Positions 16,001 to 23,994 of a DNA stretch of 64,000 bases are shown here, piece after piece. The first letter of the stretch is position 1; each line of letters begins with the position of its first letter. The translations under genes were made by a program, and so were the position numbers. The stretch is from Nocardia bovistercoris (GTDB lineage: Bacteria > Actinomycetota > Actinomycetes > Mycobacteriales > Mycobacteriaceae). The stretch covers positions 1-64,000 of the forward strand of contig NZ_JADMLG010000016.1 of assembly GCF_015674855.1 (NCBI RefSeq), read 5' to 3'. The notes under the pieces were generated by a model. The model searched no databases, was not told the origin of the DNA, and saw only the letters and a program-made list of their open reading frames with translations.

Positions 16001-18112
16001 ATGCAACTCATCAGATTCCTCCTCTCGATCTCGCGTGTACGAATCGCAGGCGTCGTCGCCACCGGCCTGGTGGCGGGCGCCGCCAACACCTACCTGGTCA
16101 CACTCATCAACAGTGTGGTCGCCCCGGAGCCGCGCCCCAACGACCTGCTGCCACGGTTCGCCCTCACCGGAATCGTACTTCTGGTGAGTGGCCTGATCTC
16201 CCAGATCCTACTGATCCGGCTGGCCCAGGACGCGATCCTGCGACTGCGTTCCGACCTCAGCGCCGGTGTGGTCTCGGCGCCGCTCGAACACCTCGAGCGG
16301 CTCGGCGCGCACCGTCTCATCGCGACACTCACCGAGGATGTCCGCTCGCTGTCCCAAGCGGTGACGGCCATCCCGGCGATCTGCATCGACGTGGCGACCA
16401 TCGTCGGCTGCTTCGTCTTCCTCGCGATCCTGTCCGGCCTGGTCTTCGCGATCACCGTGGCGGGCACCCTCATCGGCATCTGCTGTGTCGAACTGTTCCT
16501 GCGGCGCGTCCGGTCCATCTACCACCGGGCGCGCGAGAACGAGGACCTGCTGCTGAACTCCTTCCAGGCCGTGACACTCGGCATCAAGGAACTCAAACTG
16601 CACCGAGGCAGGCGCAAGGACTTCATGGAACGCCACCTCATCGGATCGGCGCGCACCCTGCGCGACCAGAACGTCGACGCGGGTTCCAAGTTCTCGGTGG
16701 CGCAAAGCCTCGGCCAGGTCCTCCAGCTCGCCACCATGGCGCTGATCCTGTTCGGCATCGCCAAGGCGATCGATCTGCCCCGCGACGTCGTGGTCGGCTA
16801 CGTGCTGGTCACCACCTTCCTTGCCATGCCGATGCAGAACTTCATGCACCGGCTGCCCGACCTGGTGCGCGGTGACGTCGCGCTGGCGAAGATCCGCGCC
16901 ATGAACCTGTCCATGGAGACCCAGCACAACGAGGACGAACTGCCCTTCAGTGACCGGCCGGCCGCGAGCGACGCACGGCTCGAATTAGCCGGGGTCACCT
17001 ACGCTTACGCGGGCGAAATCCCGCCGCCGTTCCCCGTCGGGCCCGGTGGTCCGCCGCCCGGTGGCGGACGTCCCGGTCCGGAGTCGGGTGACGAAAGTCC
17101 GAATCCGGCGCGCGGCGGGTACGCGGGCCCGGTATCGGGCGGCGGAAATCCCGAAGCAGCACGGGGCGGCGAGCACTCGGGCCATGCGTCCGGCGCCGAA
17201 TATCCCCATCCATCGGGTGGCGGCGAGTACCCCGGTCCCGAAGGGGCCGATCCGGCACACGGCGGCGAGCATCCCCATCCGACGCCGCGCGGCGAACACC
17301 GGCACGGACATCCCGCCGGACCGCCGCCCCGCGGACCGCACCGGCGTCACGCCGGACCGCCGCCGCGCGGTGCGCACCACCGACCGCCGCCGGGAGCAGG
17401 GCCGGGTGGACGCCCGGATGTCAACGGCCGCAAGCGACTCGACCACGGCGCGAGCGAACACCGTCCCGCTCCGGTCGGCGCGCCGACCGCGACCGACGAC
17501 GGCTCCGGGTTCACCCTCGGCCCGATCGACCTGGTTCTCGAACCGGGCCAGATCACCTTCATCGTCGGCGGCAACGGCAGCGGCAAATCGACACTGGCCA
17601 AACTCATCACGGGCCTGTACGTGCCGAAGGACGGTGCGGTGGCGCTGAACGGCGAGCGGATCGATCACGAGAACATCGAATGGTTCCGGCAGAACTCGTC
17701 GGCCGTGTTCACCGACTTCCACCTTTTCGAGGACTATCTCGGCTTCGACGAGCCCGGACTCGACGATAAGGTGCGCCACTACCTGGAGCAATTGCAGATC
17801 GCGCACAAAGTCACCGTGCGGAACGGGAAACTGTCCACCGTCGCGTTGTCCCAAGGTCAGCGCAAGCGCCTCGCACTGCTCACCGCGCTGCTCGAAGACC
17901 GGCAGATCTACGTCTTCGACGAATGGGCCGCCGACCAGGAACCGCGCTTCCGCGAGGTGTTCTACGGCGAGATCCTCACCGACCTGAAACGACGCGGAAA
18001 GACCGTCATCGTGATCACCCACGACGACCGCTATTTCGACCGCGCCGACCAACTGGTGAAACTGGAATTCGGACAGATAACCGCGGCCACCGACGCCATA
18101 GTCGCCGGCTAG
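16001..18112 (+). CDS. Cyclic-peptide-type ABC exporter (SyrD/PvdE-like) with histidine-rich insert
   Basis: Half-size ABC exporter with fused membrane and ATPase domains, 703 residues. Six helices occupy about 10-300. The ATPase has an A-loop aromatic in GVTYAY (331-336), Walker A GGNGSGKST (523-531), signature LSQGQ (616-620), Walker B IYVFDE followed by the SyrD/PvdE-specific WAADQEP (636-648), and H-loop H674. Residues about 340-500 are an extra Gly/Pro/His-rich segment with 15 histidines, inserted between the A-loop strand and the strand leading to Walker A; relatives have only a few residues there. It is probably co-transcribed with the polyketide synthase and would export its product, or flip a precursor. 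The start is ATG 16001 with only a weak GAGAAAG upstream. Confidence 0.88.
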   Translation: MQLIRFLLSISRVRIAGVVATGLVAGAANTYLVTLINSVVAPEPRPNDLLPRFALTGIVLLVSGLISQILLIRLAQDAILRLRSDLSAGVVSAPLEHLERLGAHRLIATLTEDVRSLSQAVTAIPAICIDVATIVGCFVFLAILSGLVFAITVAGTLIGICCVELFLRRVRSIYHRARENEDLLLNSFQAVTLGIKELKLHRGRRKDFMERHLIGSARTLRDQNVDAGSKFSVAQSLGQVLQLATMALILFGIAKAIDLPRDVVVGYVLVTTFLAMPMQNFMHRLPDLVRGDVALAKIRAMNLSMETQHNEDELPFSDRPAASDARLELAGVTYAYAGEIPPPFPVGPGGPPPGGGRPGPESGDESPNPARGGYAGPVSGGGNPEAARGGEHSGHASGAEYPHPSGGGEYPGPEGADPAHGGEHPHPTPRGEHRHGHPAGPPPRGPHRRHAGPPPRGAHHRPPPGAGPGGRPDVNGRKRLDHGASEHRPAPVGAPTATDDGSGFTLGPIDLVLEPGQITFIVGGNGSGKSTLAKLITGLYVPKDGAVALNGERIDHENIEWFRQNSSAVFTDFHLFEDYLGFDEPGLDDKVRHYLEQLQIAHKVTVRNGKLSTVALSQGQRKRLALLTALLEDRQIYVFDEWAADQEPRFREVFYGEILTDLKRRGKTVIVITHDDRYFDRADQLVKLEFGQITAATDAIVAG

Positions 18113-18144
18113 TTGTGTTTATTTGCGTCGCCTTCGGCGCCGCG

Positions 18145-18237
18145 GGTTCGCGGCCCTTTGGGTCTCGCGTCCCAGCGTTCGATACTCGCGCCTCGGCGCA
18201 TTGTCTCGAACGCTGGGGCGCGGGACGGCCGCGAACC
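18145..18237. repeat. Dispersed palindromic element, copy 2 (complete)
   Basis: An imperfect inverted repeat of 93 bases. The outer arms are GGTTCGCGGCC (18145-18155) and GGCCGCGAACC (18227-18237). The inner arms are CCCAGCGTTCGA and TCGAACGCTGGG, around a loop of about 23 bases. It lies in the 255-base gap between the ABC exporter and the next gene. Copy 1 at the left window edge shares the inner arms, loop length and right flank, with compensating changes in both arms (GCGTTCGA/TCGAACGC here, GCGGTCGA/TCGACCGC there). Confidence 0.8.
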
Positions 18238-18367
18238 TTGTCGGTATTGCCGGACTGGCGGGGCTGGATTCCTCAGGTCGACTGCGCTTCTCGTGTGTGC
18301 GCGGCCCTCATCGAATTCTCAGAGGATCCCCAAGGTTGGGGCTGAAACAGCACCATAGGGTGCTGGC

Positions 18368-19528
18368 GTGATCGCAAAATACGCCCTCGGCGCCTTGTTC
18401 GCCACCGCGCTGGTCGGCGTCGGAGCCGGACTCACCGGGTGCGCAGGCAACAGCGCGCCCTCGGGAATCGCGCTGGTGAACGCCGATACCGGCCCGACCG
18501 GTGCACGCATCGTCGCGGGATTGGAACAGGACGGCGGCGGATACGACTGGACCATGGTCGCCCCCGGCGAGGCCGACCCCGACGACTACGCGGCGGTGAT
18601 CACCCTGCCCACCGATCTCACCGCGGCCATGAGCACCCTCGCGGGCCCGAACCCGCAGCGCGCCAAGGTAACCGTCACCACACACACCGACGCCGACCCC
18701 GACCTGGTGCACGGCGCGACCGGCGCGGTCACCCACCGCATCGGCGCTGCGGGCGTCGACGCCGCCCTGGCCGCGGTGACCCAAGCCCGAAGCCAACTCA
18801 CCGGTGTGCAGTTCACCGCCCAACTACTCGGCGCGGGCGTCAACGCCGCCGCGGCGGGCGCCGATCAATTCAGCGGCGGCGCCCAACAACTCCTCGACTT
18901 CCTGAACTTCGCCAAAGCGGGCTCCGCCCAACTGACCTCGGCCATCGCGGTATTGAACCAGACGGTCGACGGCGCCGCCGCCCAAGCGAATCAACTTGCG
19001 GCAGCCCTTGATTCGACCGGCGTAACCATCGCGCAGGTACAACAGACCGCAGGCACGGTGAGCACCGGCCTCGACCGCATACTCCCGCTGCTACGCGCCC
19101 TCCCCTTCGCAAGCGACCCGACCCTGGCCGACATCATCACCAAACTCGAAGGACTACGCGAAGTCTCAGGCCGAGCAGGCAGCCAACTCGACGGACTCGA
19201 CCTCCTCGTAGGCGGTGCGATCGACCCGAACACCGACCTCGGCACCCTCCTGCGCACAGTGGTCGGCCGCCTCCAAGGCGCGAGCGCTCAACTGGCGGAA
19301 GGCGCGAAACTCGCCGAAGGGCTCCCCCAACTGGCCGATACCGGCGGCGCCCAACTCGTGGACGCCATAAGCCAACTCACCGGCGGCGTGACCCAACTCC
19401 AAACAATCGTCGCCAATCTGAACACCCAAACCGGCAAAGCCGTGGAATCCCTCCCCCTGCACAGCTCGAACCAACAATCCGCGATAGCTCTCGCGCTCAC
19501 CGACCCGGTCGAAATCGTCAGGGAGTGA
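18368..19528 (+). CDS. YhgE/Pip-like lipoprotein without the membrane domain
   Basis: A 386-residue lipoprotein (lipobox ending at C25, AGLTGC) whose whole mature part resembles the extracytoplasmic domain of YhgE/Pip proteins: IALVNADTGPTGARIVAGL at the start, then long alanine/glutamine helices typical of that X-shaped coiled region, ending SAIALALTDPVEIVRE. In YhgE/Pip proteins this point is followed by an ABC-2-type membrane domain, which is absent; the stop is clean and a terminator follows. It is therefore anchored by lipid rather than by helices. The start is GTG 18368 with AGGG upstream. The function is unknown; relatives have been linked to cell-envelope stress and to type VII secretion-like export. 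Codons in the 3' half (CTA, ATA, GTA, CAA) look unlike its neighbours. Confidence 0.65.
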   Translation: MIAKYALGALFATALVGVGAGLTGCAGNSAPSGIALVNADTGPTGARIVAGLEQDGGGYDWTMVAPGEADPDDYAAVITLPTDLTAAMSTLAGPNPQRAKVTVTTHTDADPDLVHGATGAVTHRIGAAGVDAALAAVTQARSQLTGVQFTAQLLGAGVNAAAAGADQFSGGAQQLLDFLNFAKAGSAQLTSAIAVLNQTVDGAAAQANQLAAALDSTGVTIAQVQQTAGTVSTGLDRILPLLRALPFASDPTLADIITKLEGLREVSGRAGSQLDGLDLLVGGAIDPNTDLGTLLRTVVGRLQGASAQLAEGAKLAEGLPQLADTGGAQLVDAISQLTGGVTQLQTIVANLNTQTGKAVESLPLHSSNQQSAIALALTDPVEIVRE

Positions 19529-19545
19529 GAATCTTCCGCGAACGG

Positions 19546-19581
19546 CGACGGTCCGCACCCGAAGCAGGGCGCGGACCGTCG
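19546..19581. terminator. Bidirectional hairpin terminator
   Basis: CGACGGTCCGC (19546-19556) and GCGGACCGTCG (19571-19581) form a perfect 11-base stem with a 14-base loop. The hairpin lies between the convergent lipoprotein and FKBP genes, 17 bases past one stop and 10 from the other. It has no T tract. Confidence 0.75.
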
Positions 19582-19591
19582 AGTGTGGTTC

Positions 19592-19951
19592 TCAGTTCAC
19601 ATTCAGCAGGTCGATCACGAAGACCAAGGTCTTTCCCGACAGCGGGTGCCCACCACCCGTTGGCCCGTACGCCAGCTCCGGCGGAATGGTCAGCTGTCGC
19701 CGCCCGCCCACCTTCATCCCGGGAATACCGTCCTGCCACCCCTGGATCAGCCCGCGCAACGGAAAGCTGATCGCCTCCCCGCGGCTCCATGACGAGTCGA
19801 ATTCCTCACCGGAGTCGAATTCGACGCCGACATAGTGCACCTCGACAGTGCCGCCGGCCACGGCTTCCGCACCCTCGCCCACGATCACGTCTTTGATCAC
19901 GAGATCCTCGGGCGCAGGCCCCGCCTGGAATTCGATTTCCGGCTTCGTCAT
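19592..19951 (-). CDS. FKBP-type peptidyl-prolyl isomerase
   Basis: Cytoplasmic FKBP-type prolyl isomerase of 119 residues that speeds cis-trans isomerisation of prolyl bonds. The single FKBP domain has VEVHYVG, FDSSWSRGE, FPLRGLIQGWQDGIPGMKVGGRRQLTIPPELAYG and a closing LVFVIDLLNVN, with the aromatic and Ile pocket residues of the family in place. There is no signal peptide. The start is ATG 19951 with AAGGGG about nine bases upstream. It lies downstream of gltA on the same strand and may be read from the same transcript. Confidence 0.93.
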   Translation of the reverse strand: MTKPEIEFQAGPAPEDLVIKDVIVGEGAEAVAGGTVEVHYVGVEFDSGEEFDSSWSRGEAISFPLRGLIQGWQDGIPGMKVGGRRQLTIPPELAYGPTGGGHPLSGKTLVFVIDLLNVN

Positions 19952-19991
19952 TCGGTCATACCCCTTCGTAGGTGTTGGTGTGCGTATTCGG

Positions 19992-21296
19992 TCAGCGACC
20001 GTCGATGTCAGCGTAGTCCCGCGCACCGTAACCGGTGTAGATCTGTCGCGGCCGCCCGATCTTGATCGGCTCGGTGTGCATTTCCCGCCAGTGCGCGATC
20101 CACCCGGGCAGCCTGCCCATCGCGAACAGCACGGTGAACATCCGAGTCGGGAAGCCCATGGCTTTGTAGACGACGCCGGTGTAGAAGTCGACGTTCGGGT
20201 ACAGCTTGCGCGAGACGAAGTATTCGTCGGTGAGCGCGGCCTCTTCGAGCGCTTGCGCGATGTCGAACAGTTCGTCGTGCCCGCCGAGTTTGCCGAGGAT
20301 GGCGTCGGCGTGTTTCTTGGCGATGGCGGCGCGCGGGTCGTAGTTGCGGTAGACGCGGTGTCCGAAGCCCATGAGCTTCACGCCGTCTTCCTTGTTCTTG
20401 ACCTTGCGGATGAATTCCTTGACGTCGCCGCCCTGGGCTTTGATGTCGTCGAGCATTTCCAGCACGGCCTGGTTGGCGCCGCCGTGCAGCGGGCCCCACA
20501 GCGCGTTGATGCCGCCGGATACCGAGGTGAACAGGTTGGCGTCGGAGGAGCCGACGAGCCGCACCGTGGAGGTCGAGCAGTTCTGTTCGTGGTCGGCGTG
20601 CAGGATCAGCAGCATGTCGAGGGCCGCGGCGACTTCGGGGTCGACCTGGTAGGGCTCGGCGGGGAAGCCGAAGGTCATGCGCAGGAAGTTCTCGACCAGG
20701 CTGAGCGAGTTGTCGGGGTAGAGGAACGGCTGACCGACGGACTTCTTGTAGGAGTAGGCCGCGATGGTCGGCAGTTTCGCCAGCAGTCGGATGGTGGAGA
20801 GTTCGACCTGTTCGGGGTCGCGCGGGTCGAGCGAGTCCTGGTAGTAGGCCGACAGGGCGTTGACGGCGGAGGACAGCACCGGCATGGGGTGCGCGTTGCG
20901 CGGGAAGCCGTCGAAGAACCGCTTGAGGTCTTCGTGCAGCAGGGTGTGCCTGCGGATGCGGTCGGTGAAGTCGTCGAGCTGGGCCTGGGTGGGGAGTTCG
21001 CCGTAGATGAGCAGGTAGCTGACCTCGATGAAGGTCGAGGAGGACGCCAACTGGTCGATCGGGTAGCCCCGGTACCGCAGGATGCCCTCGTCACCGTCGA
21101 TGTAGGTGATGGCCGACTTGGTCGGCGCGGTGTTCATGAAACCGGGGTCGTAGGTCACGTACCCGGTGCTCGCCAGCATTTTGCCGAGGTCGACGCCGGA
21201 ATTGCCTTCCGAGGCCTCCGTGATCGTCATGGCGTATTCGCCACCGGGGAAGCTAAGTACCGGTTTGGCGTCGTTGATCTTGTCGTTCTCGGGCAC
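19992..21296 (-). CDS. gltA: Citrate synthase (GltA2-like)
   Basis: Main hexameric-type citrate synthase of the TCA cycle, condensing acetyl-CoA with oxaloacetate. The 434-residue protein starts at GTG 21296 (GAGGG nine bases upstream). It carries the N-terminal beta domain typical of type II enzymes and the active-site motifs ILHADHEQNCSTSTVR, GPLHGGANQ, MGFGHRVYRNYDPRA and NVDFYTG, which hold the two catalytic histidines and the aspartate. It matches M. tuberculosis GltA2 (Rv0896). A second, shorter citrate synthase is encoded at 23995-25143. Confidence 0.95.
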   Translation of the reverse strand: MPENDKINDAKPVLSFPGGEYAMTITEASEGNSGVDLGKMLASTGYVTYDPGFMNTAPTKSAITYIDGDEGILRYRGYPIDQLASSSTFIEVSYLLIYGELPTQAQLDDFTDRIRRHTLLHEDLKRFFDGFPRNAHPMPVLSSAVNALSAYYQDSLDPRDPEQVELSTIRLLAKLPTIAAYSYKKSVGQPFLYPDNSLSLVENFLRMTFGFPAEPYQVDPEVAAALDMLLILHADHEQNCSTSTVRLVGSSDANLFTSVSGGINALWGPLHGGANQAVLEMLDDIKAQGGDVKEFIRKVKNKEDGVKLMGFGHRVYRNYDPRAAIAKKHADAILGKLGGHDELFDIAQALEEAALTDEYFVSRKLYPNVDFYTGVVYKAMGFPTRMFTVLFAMGRLPGWIAHWREMHTEPIKIGRPRQIYTGYGARDYADIDGR

Positions 21297-21492
21297 AGCA
21301 GGATCCCTCTCAGGCTAGGACCGTCGGCATCGAAGTGCGGTCGGCACGGCGGTGCGATTACCTAGACGCTAGTCGCTGTCCACGCGGCACGCCCACGAGG
21401 GTGCCCGCCGCCGGACCTCACAATCGCGCTTTCGTCACGTGAGTATCGCCCGGATTCGCGGCCGCCGCCGGACACGCGGATGCGGTGCGCCG

Positions 21493-22803
21493 TCACGCCT
21501 TCCGCGCGGCGGTCTCGGGCTCGTCGGTCGACGGTTCGGCACCGACGCGGGCCACGGTGTAGCGGACGAACGACGGGAATGCCAGCGCGGCGATGACCAC
21601 GCCGATGACGACGAGAACGCCACCACCCGCCGAGGCCACGGCGGTACCCAGGCTCGCCGCGGCGAAACCGTGGGCAACATCACCGATGCGAGGGCCGCCC
21701 GCCACGATCACGATGAACACACCCTGCAGGCGCCCGCGCATCTCATCGGTGGCGACCGTCTGCAACATCGCCACCCGCAGCGCCGCCGACACCATGTCGA
21801 CCGCGCCGCCGAAGGCCGAGAACGCCAGCGCCAGCCACAGCCCGAGACCGACGCCGAGACCGTGCCCGGTGCAGCCGACGGCGAGGCCGAACCCCACCAT
21901 CGCCAAGCCCCACAGCACGATGCACACGACCACGGAGAGCCCCTGCCTGCGCACGGTCGATATCCACCCGGAGAACACGCCGCCGAGCACCGCACCCGCC
22001 GACATGGACGCGAACAGCAGGCCGAGTGCGACGCCGCCGGTCGCGGGATCGCCGAAGGTCTCGTGCGCGATCTGCGGGAACAGCGCGCGCGGCATCCCGA
22101 ACACCATCGCGATCATGTCGACCACGAAGGAGGCGAGCAGGACGCGCTGGGTCGCAAGATAGGCGAATCCGTCGAGCACCGAACGGAATCCGGCCGTTCG
22201 CGCGGGCCCGGCGGGCGGGATGGGCGGCAGTTTCCACACCGCCCACAGGGTCGCGAGCAACGCGATCGCGTCGAGCAGATAGAGCGTGGACAGCCCGACC
22301 ACCGGGATAAGCACACCGGCGAGCACCGGTCCCGCGATGGCGCCGAACTGCTGCACGGTCATGCTCAGCGCGCTCGCGGCGGCGAGGTGTTCGGCGGGGA
22401 TCAGGCGCGGGATGGCGGCGTTGCGGGTCGGCTGGTTCACCGCGAACAGGGCCTGCTGGACGGCGAAAAGGATCAGCACGACCCACACGTCGTCGAGTCC
22501 GGCGGCGGCCTGGGCCCAGAAGGCAACGGCCGTCAGCCCGGTGCCGAGATTGGTGATCAACATGAGCTTGCGCCGGTCCATGGCGTCGGCGAGCGCGCCG
22601 CCCCACAGCCCGAACACGATCAGCGGGACCAGGCCGAACAGCCCGGCCAGACCCACGTATCCGGAGCTGCCGGTGATCTGGAAGATCTGCTGCGGCACCG
22701 CGACCACCGCCAGCTGCGAGCCGATGACGGTGACGATGTTGCTCGTCCACAGCCGTCGGAATGCCGGATAACGCAGCGGGGTCGTATCGGCAAGCAGTTT
22801 CAC
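21493..22803 (-). CDS. MFS exporter (EntS/DHA3-like)
   Basis: Twelve-helix major facilitator protein of 436 residues. It opens RYPAFRRLWTSNIVTVIGSQL and has the A-type motif GALADAMDRRK between helices 2 and 3, and NQPTRNAAIPRLIP before helix 5, a pattern shared by the EntS/DHA3 exporters of siderophores and macrolides. The C terminus is a short acidic tail. The substrate cannot be deduced; no biosynthetic genes adjoin it. The start is ATG 22803, with GGGAG close upstream. Confidence 0.85.
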   Translation of the reverse strand: MKLLADTTPLRYPAFRRLWTSNIVTVIGSQLAVVAVPQQIFQITGSSGYVGLAGLFGLVPLIVFGLWGGALADAMDRRKLMLITNLGTGLTAVAFWAQAAAGLDDVWVVLILFAVQQALFAVNQPTRNAAIPRLIPAEHLAAASALSMTVQQFGAIAGPVLAGVLIPVVGLSTLYLLDAIALLATLWAVWKLPPIPPAGPARTAGFRSVLDGFAYLATQRVLLASFVVDMIAMVFGMPRALFPQIAHETFGDPATGGVALGLLFASMSAGAVLGGVFSGWISTVRRQGLSVVVCIVLWGLAMVGFGLAVGCTGHGLGVGLGLWLALAFSAFGGAVDMVSAALRVAMLQTVATDEMRGRLQGVFIVIVAGGPRIGDVAHGFAAASLGTAVASAGGGVLVVIGVVIAALAFPSFVRYTVARVGAEPSTDEPETAARKA

Positions 22804-23153
22804 CGGCGGGAGCGTAGTGAATCCGCTCCGAGCGCGACAGCGTTTAAATCCTCGCCCCGGCGCTCGGCCGCGTGTGCTTCATCACTGCGAGGCTCGACAC
22901 CACGGCGTCTGCATCGGCACGGCATGTCGGTCCCTGGCCTGTCACCGCAGCGCGGACTCGACGGTGGCGGGCCTCGTCACGGTGGCGGGCCTCGTCACGG
23001 TGGCGGCCTCGTCACGGTGGCGACGGCGTCACTGCGGCGACGCCGTCGGCTTCACCAGGCCCGGCGGTGGCGACTGCGACGGCGTCGGAACGATCATCGT
23101 GACGCCGCGTGGGACTTCTCACGTCGCGAGTGCCTACTCGGTCACGATCGGGC
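22804..23153. repeat. Intergenic region with 17/18-base tandem repeat
   Basis: About 350 bases between the MFS and pdxH genes without a credible gene. At its centre GGTGGCGGGCCTCGTCAC occurs at 22963-22980 and 22981-22998, then as a 17-base version at 22999-23015 and a diverged one at 23016-23032. Each unit ends in CGTCAC. Further CGTCAC/GTGACG words continue to 23105. Chance GC-rich frames cross it, but none has a start site or protein-like composition. Confidence 0.6.
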
Positions 23154-23882
23154 TCACGGCTGCAAGCGCTCGACGATCCGACCGCCGTCGACGGTCCGTA
23201 CCCGGACGCGATTGTGGAGCCTGCCGCGTCTGCCCTGCCAGAACTCCACCTCGTCGGGGCGCAGCAGGTAGCCGCCCCAATGCGGGGGCACGGGGATCTC
23301 GGCGACGTCGGCGAAACGCTCGGTGGTGGCGGTGAGCGCGGCGTCGAGTTCGGCGCGGGAGCCGATCGGGCTCGACTGGCGCGATGCCCACGCGCCGAGT
23401 TGCGAGTCGCGCGGGCGCGAGCGCCAGTAGATCGCGGTGACCTCGGGCGACACCCGATCGACCGGGCCGCGCAGGTGCACCTGGCGGCCGAGCGCCGACC
23501 ACAGGAAGGTGGCCGCCGCGAACGGGACCTCGGCCAGTTGGCCGCCCTTGGCCGAATCGTAATTCGTGTAAAAAGTCACACCTTCCGGCGAGAGCCCTTT
23601 ACACAGCACCGTCCGCGCGACCGGTCGCGGCGTGCCGCTCGCCTGCGACACGGTGGCGAGCACCATCGCGTTCGGCTCCGCGATACCGACTGCGGTCGCC
23701 TGCTCGATCCAGTGCCGAAGCAGCGGCTCCCAGCCGCCTGCGAGCCACGTCTCGTCCAGATCGGTGTCGTCACCGCTGCCGAAATGGGCGGCGCCGTAGT
23801 CGACGCGCATCGCCGCGAGGTCGGCCGGAACAGAGTATTCCTCGGCGCCCCGATCGAGATGTGAATTGTGCAGGTCACGCAT
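23154..23882 (-). CDS. pdxH: Pyridoxamine 5'-phosphate oxidase
   Basis: FMN-dependent oxidase that makes pyridoxal 5'-phosphate from pyridoxine or pyridoxamine phosphate, the cofactor of SerC and DapC encoded nearby. The 242-residue protein has AMVLATV, PVARTVLCKG, FYTNYDSAKGGQL, the substrate-binding RPRDSQLGAWAS with QSSPIGSRAEL, and the classic C terminus EFWQGRRGRLHNRVRV...ERLQP. A start at ATG 23882 is used; an internal ATG at 23810 (MRVDYG) is possible. It is divergent from citA across 112 bases. Confidence 0.94.
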   Translation of the reverse strand: MRDLHNSHLDRGAEEYSVPADLAAMRVDYGAAHFGSGDDTDLDETWLAGGWEPLLRHWIEQATAVGIAEPNAMVLATVSQASGTPRPVARTVLCKGLSPEGVTFYTNYDSAKGGQLAEVPFAAATFLWSALGRQVHLRGPVDRVSPEVTAIYWRSRPRDSQLGAWASRQSSPIGSRAELDAALTATTERFADVAEIPVPPHWGGYLLRPDEVEFWQGRRGRLHNRVRVRTVDGGRIVERLQP

Positions 23883-23994
23883 AGCCCAGACGTTACTCCG
23901 CGGTAGCAGGGGGCTAAGGTTTTGTTGATCGGCATGTGCTCACCGGCACCGGCGGCGAGAACCATGCGACCCGAAGTGCAAGGAGAGTCACACC

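Noticed and set aside
17018..17500. Possible frameshift or sequencing error in the exporter ATPase
   Set aside because: The frame is continuous, motifs on both sides are in the same frame, and the insert has consistent codon bias, so it is treated as a real insert.
16985..18052. A 355-codon minus-strand frame opposite the exporter ATPase
   Set aside because: It is antisense to clear Walker motifs and exists because the insert is GC-rich.
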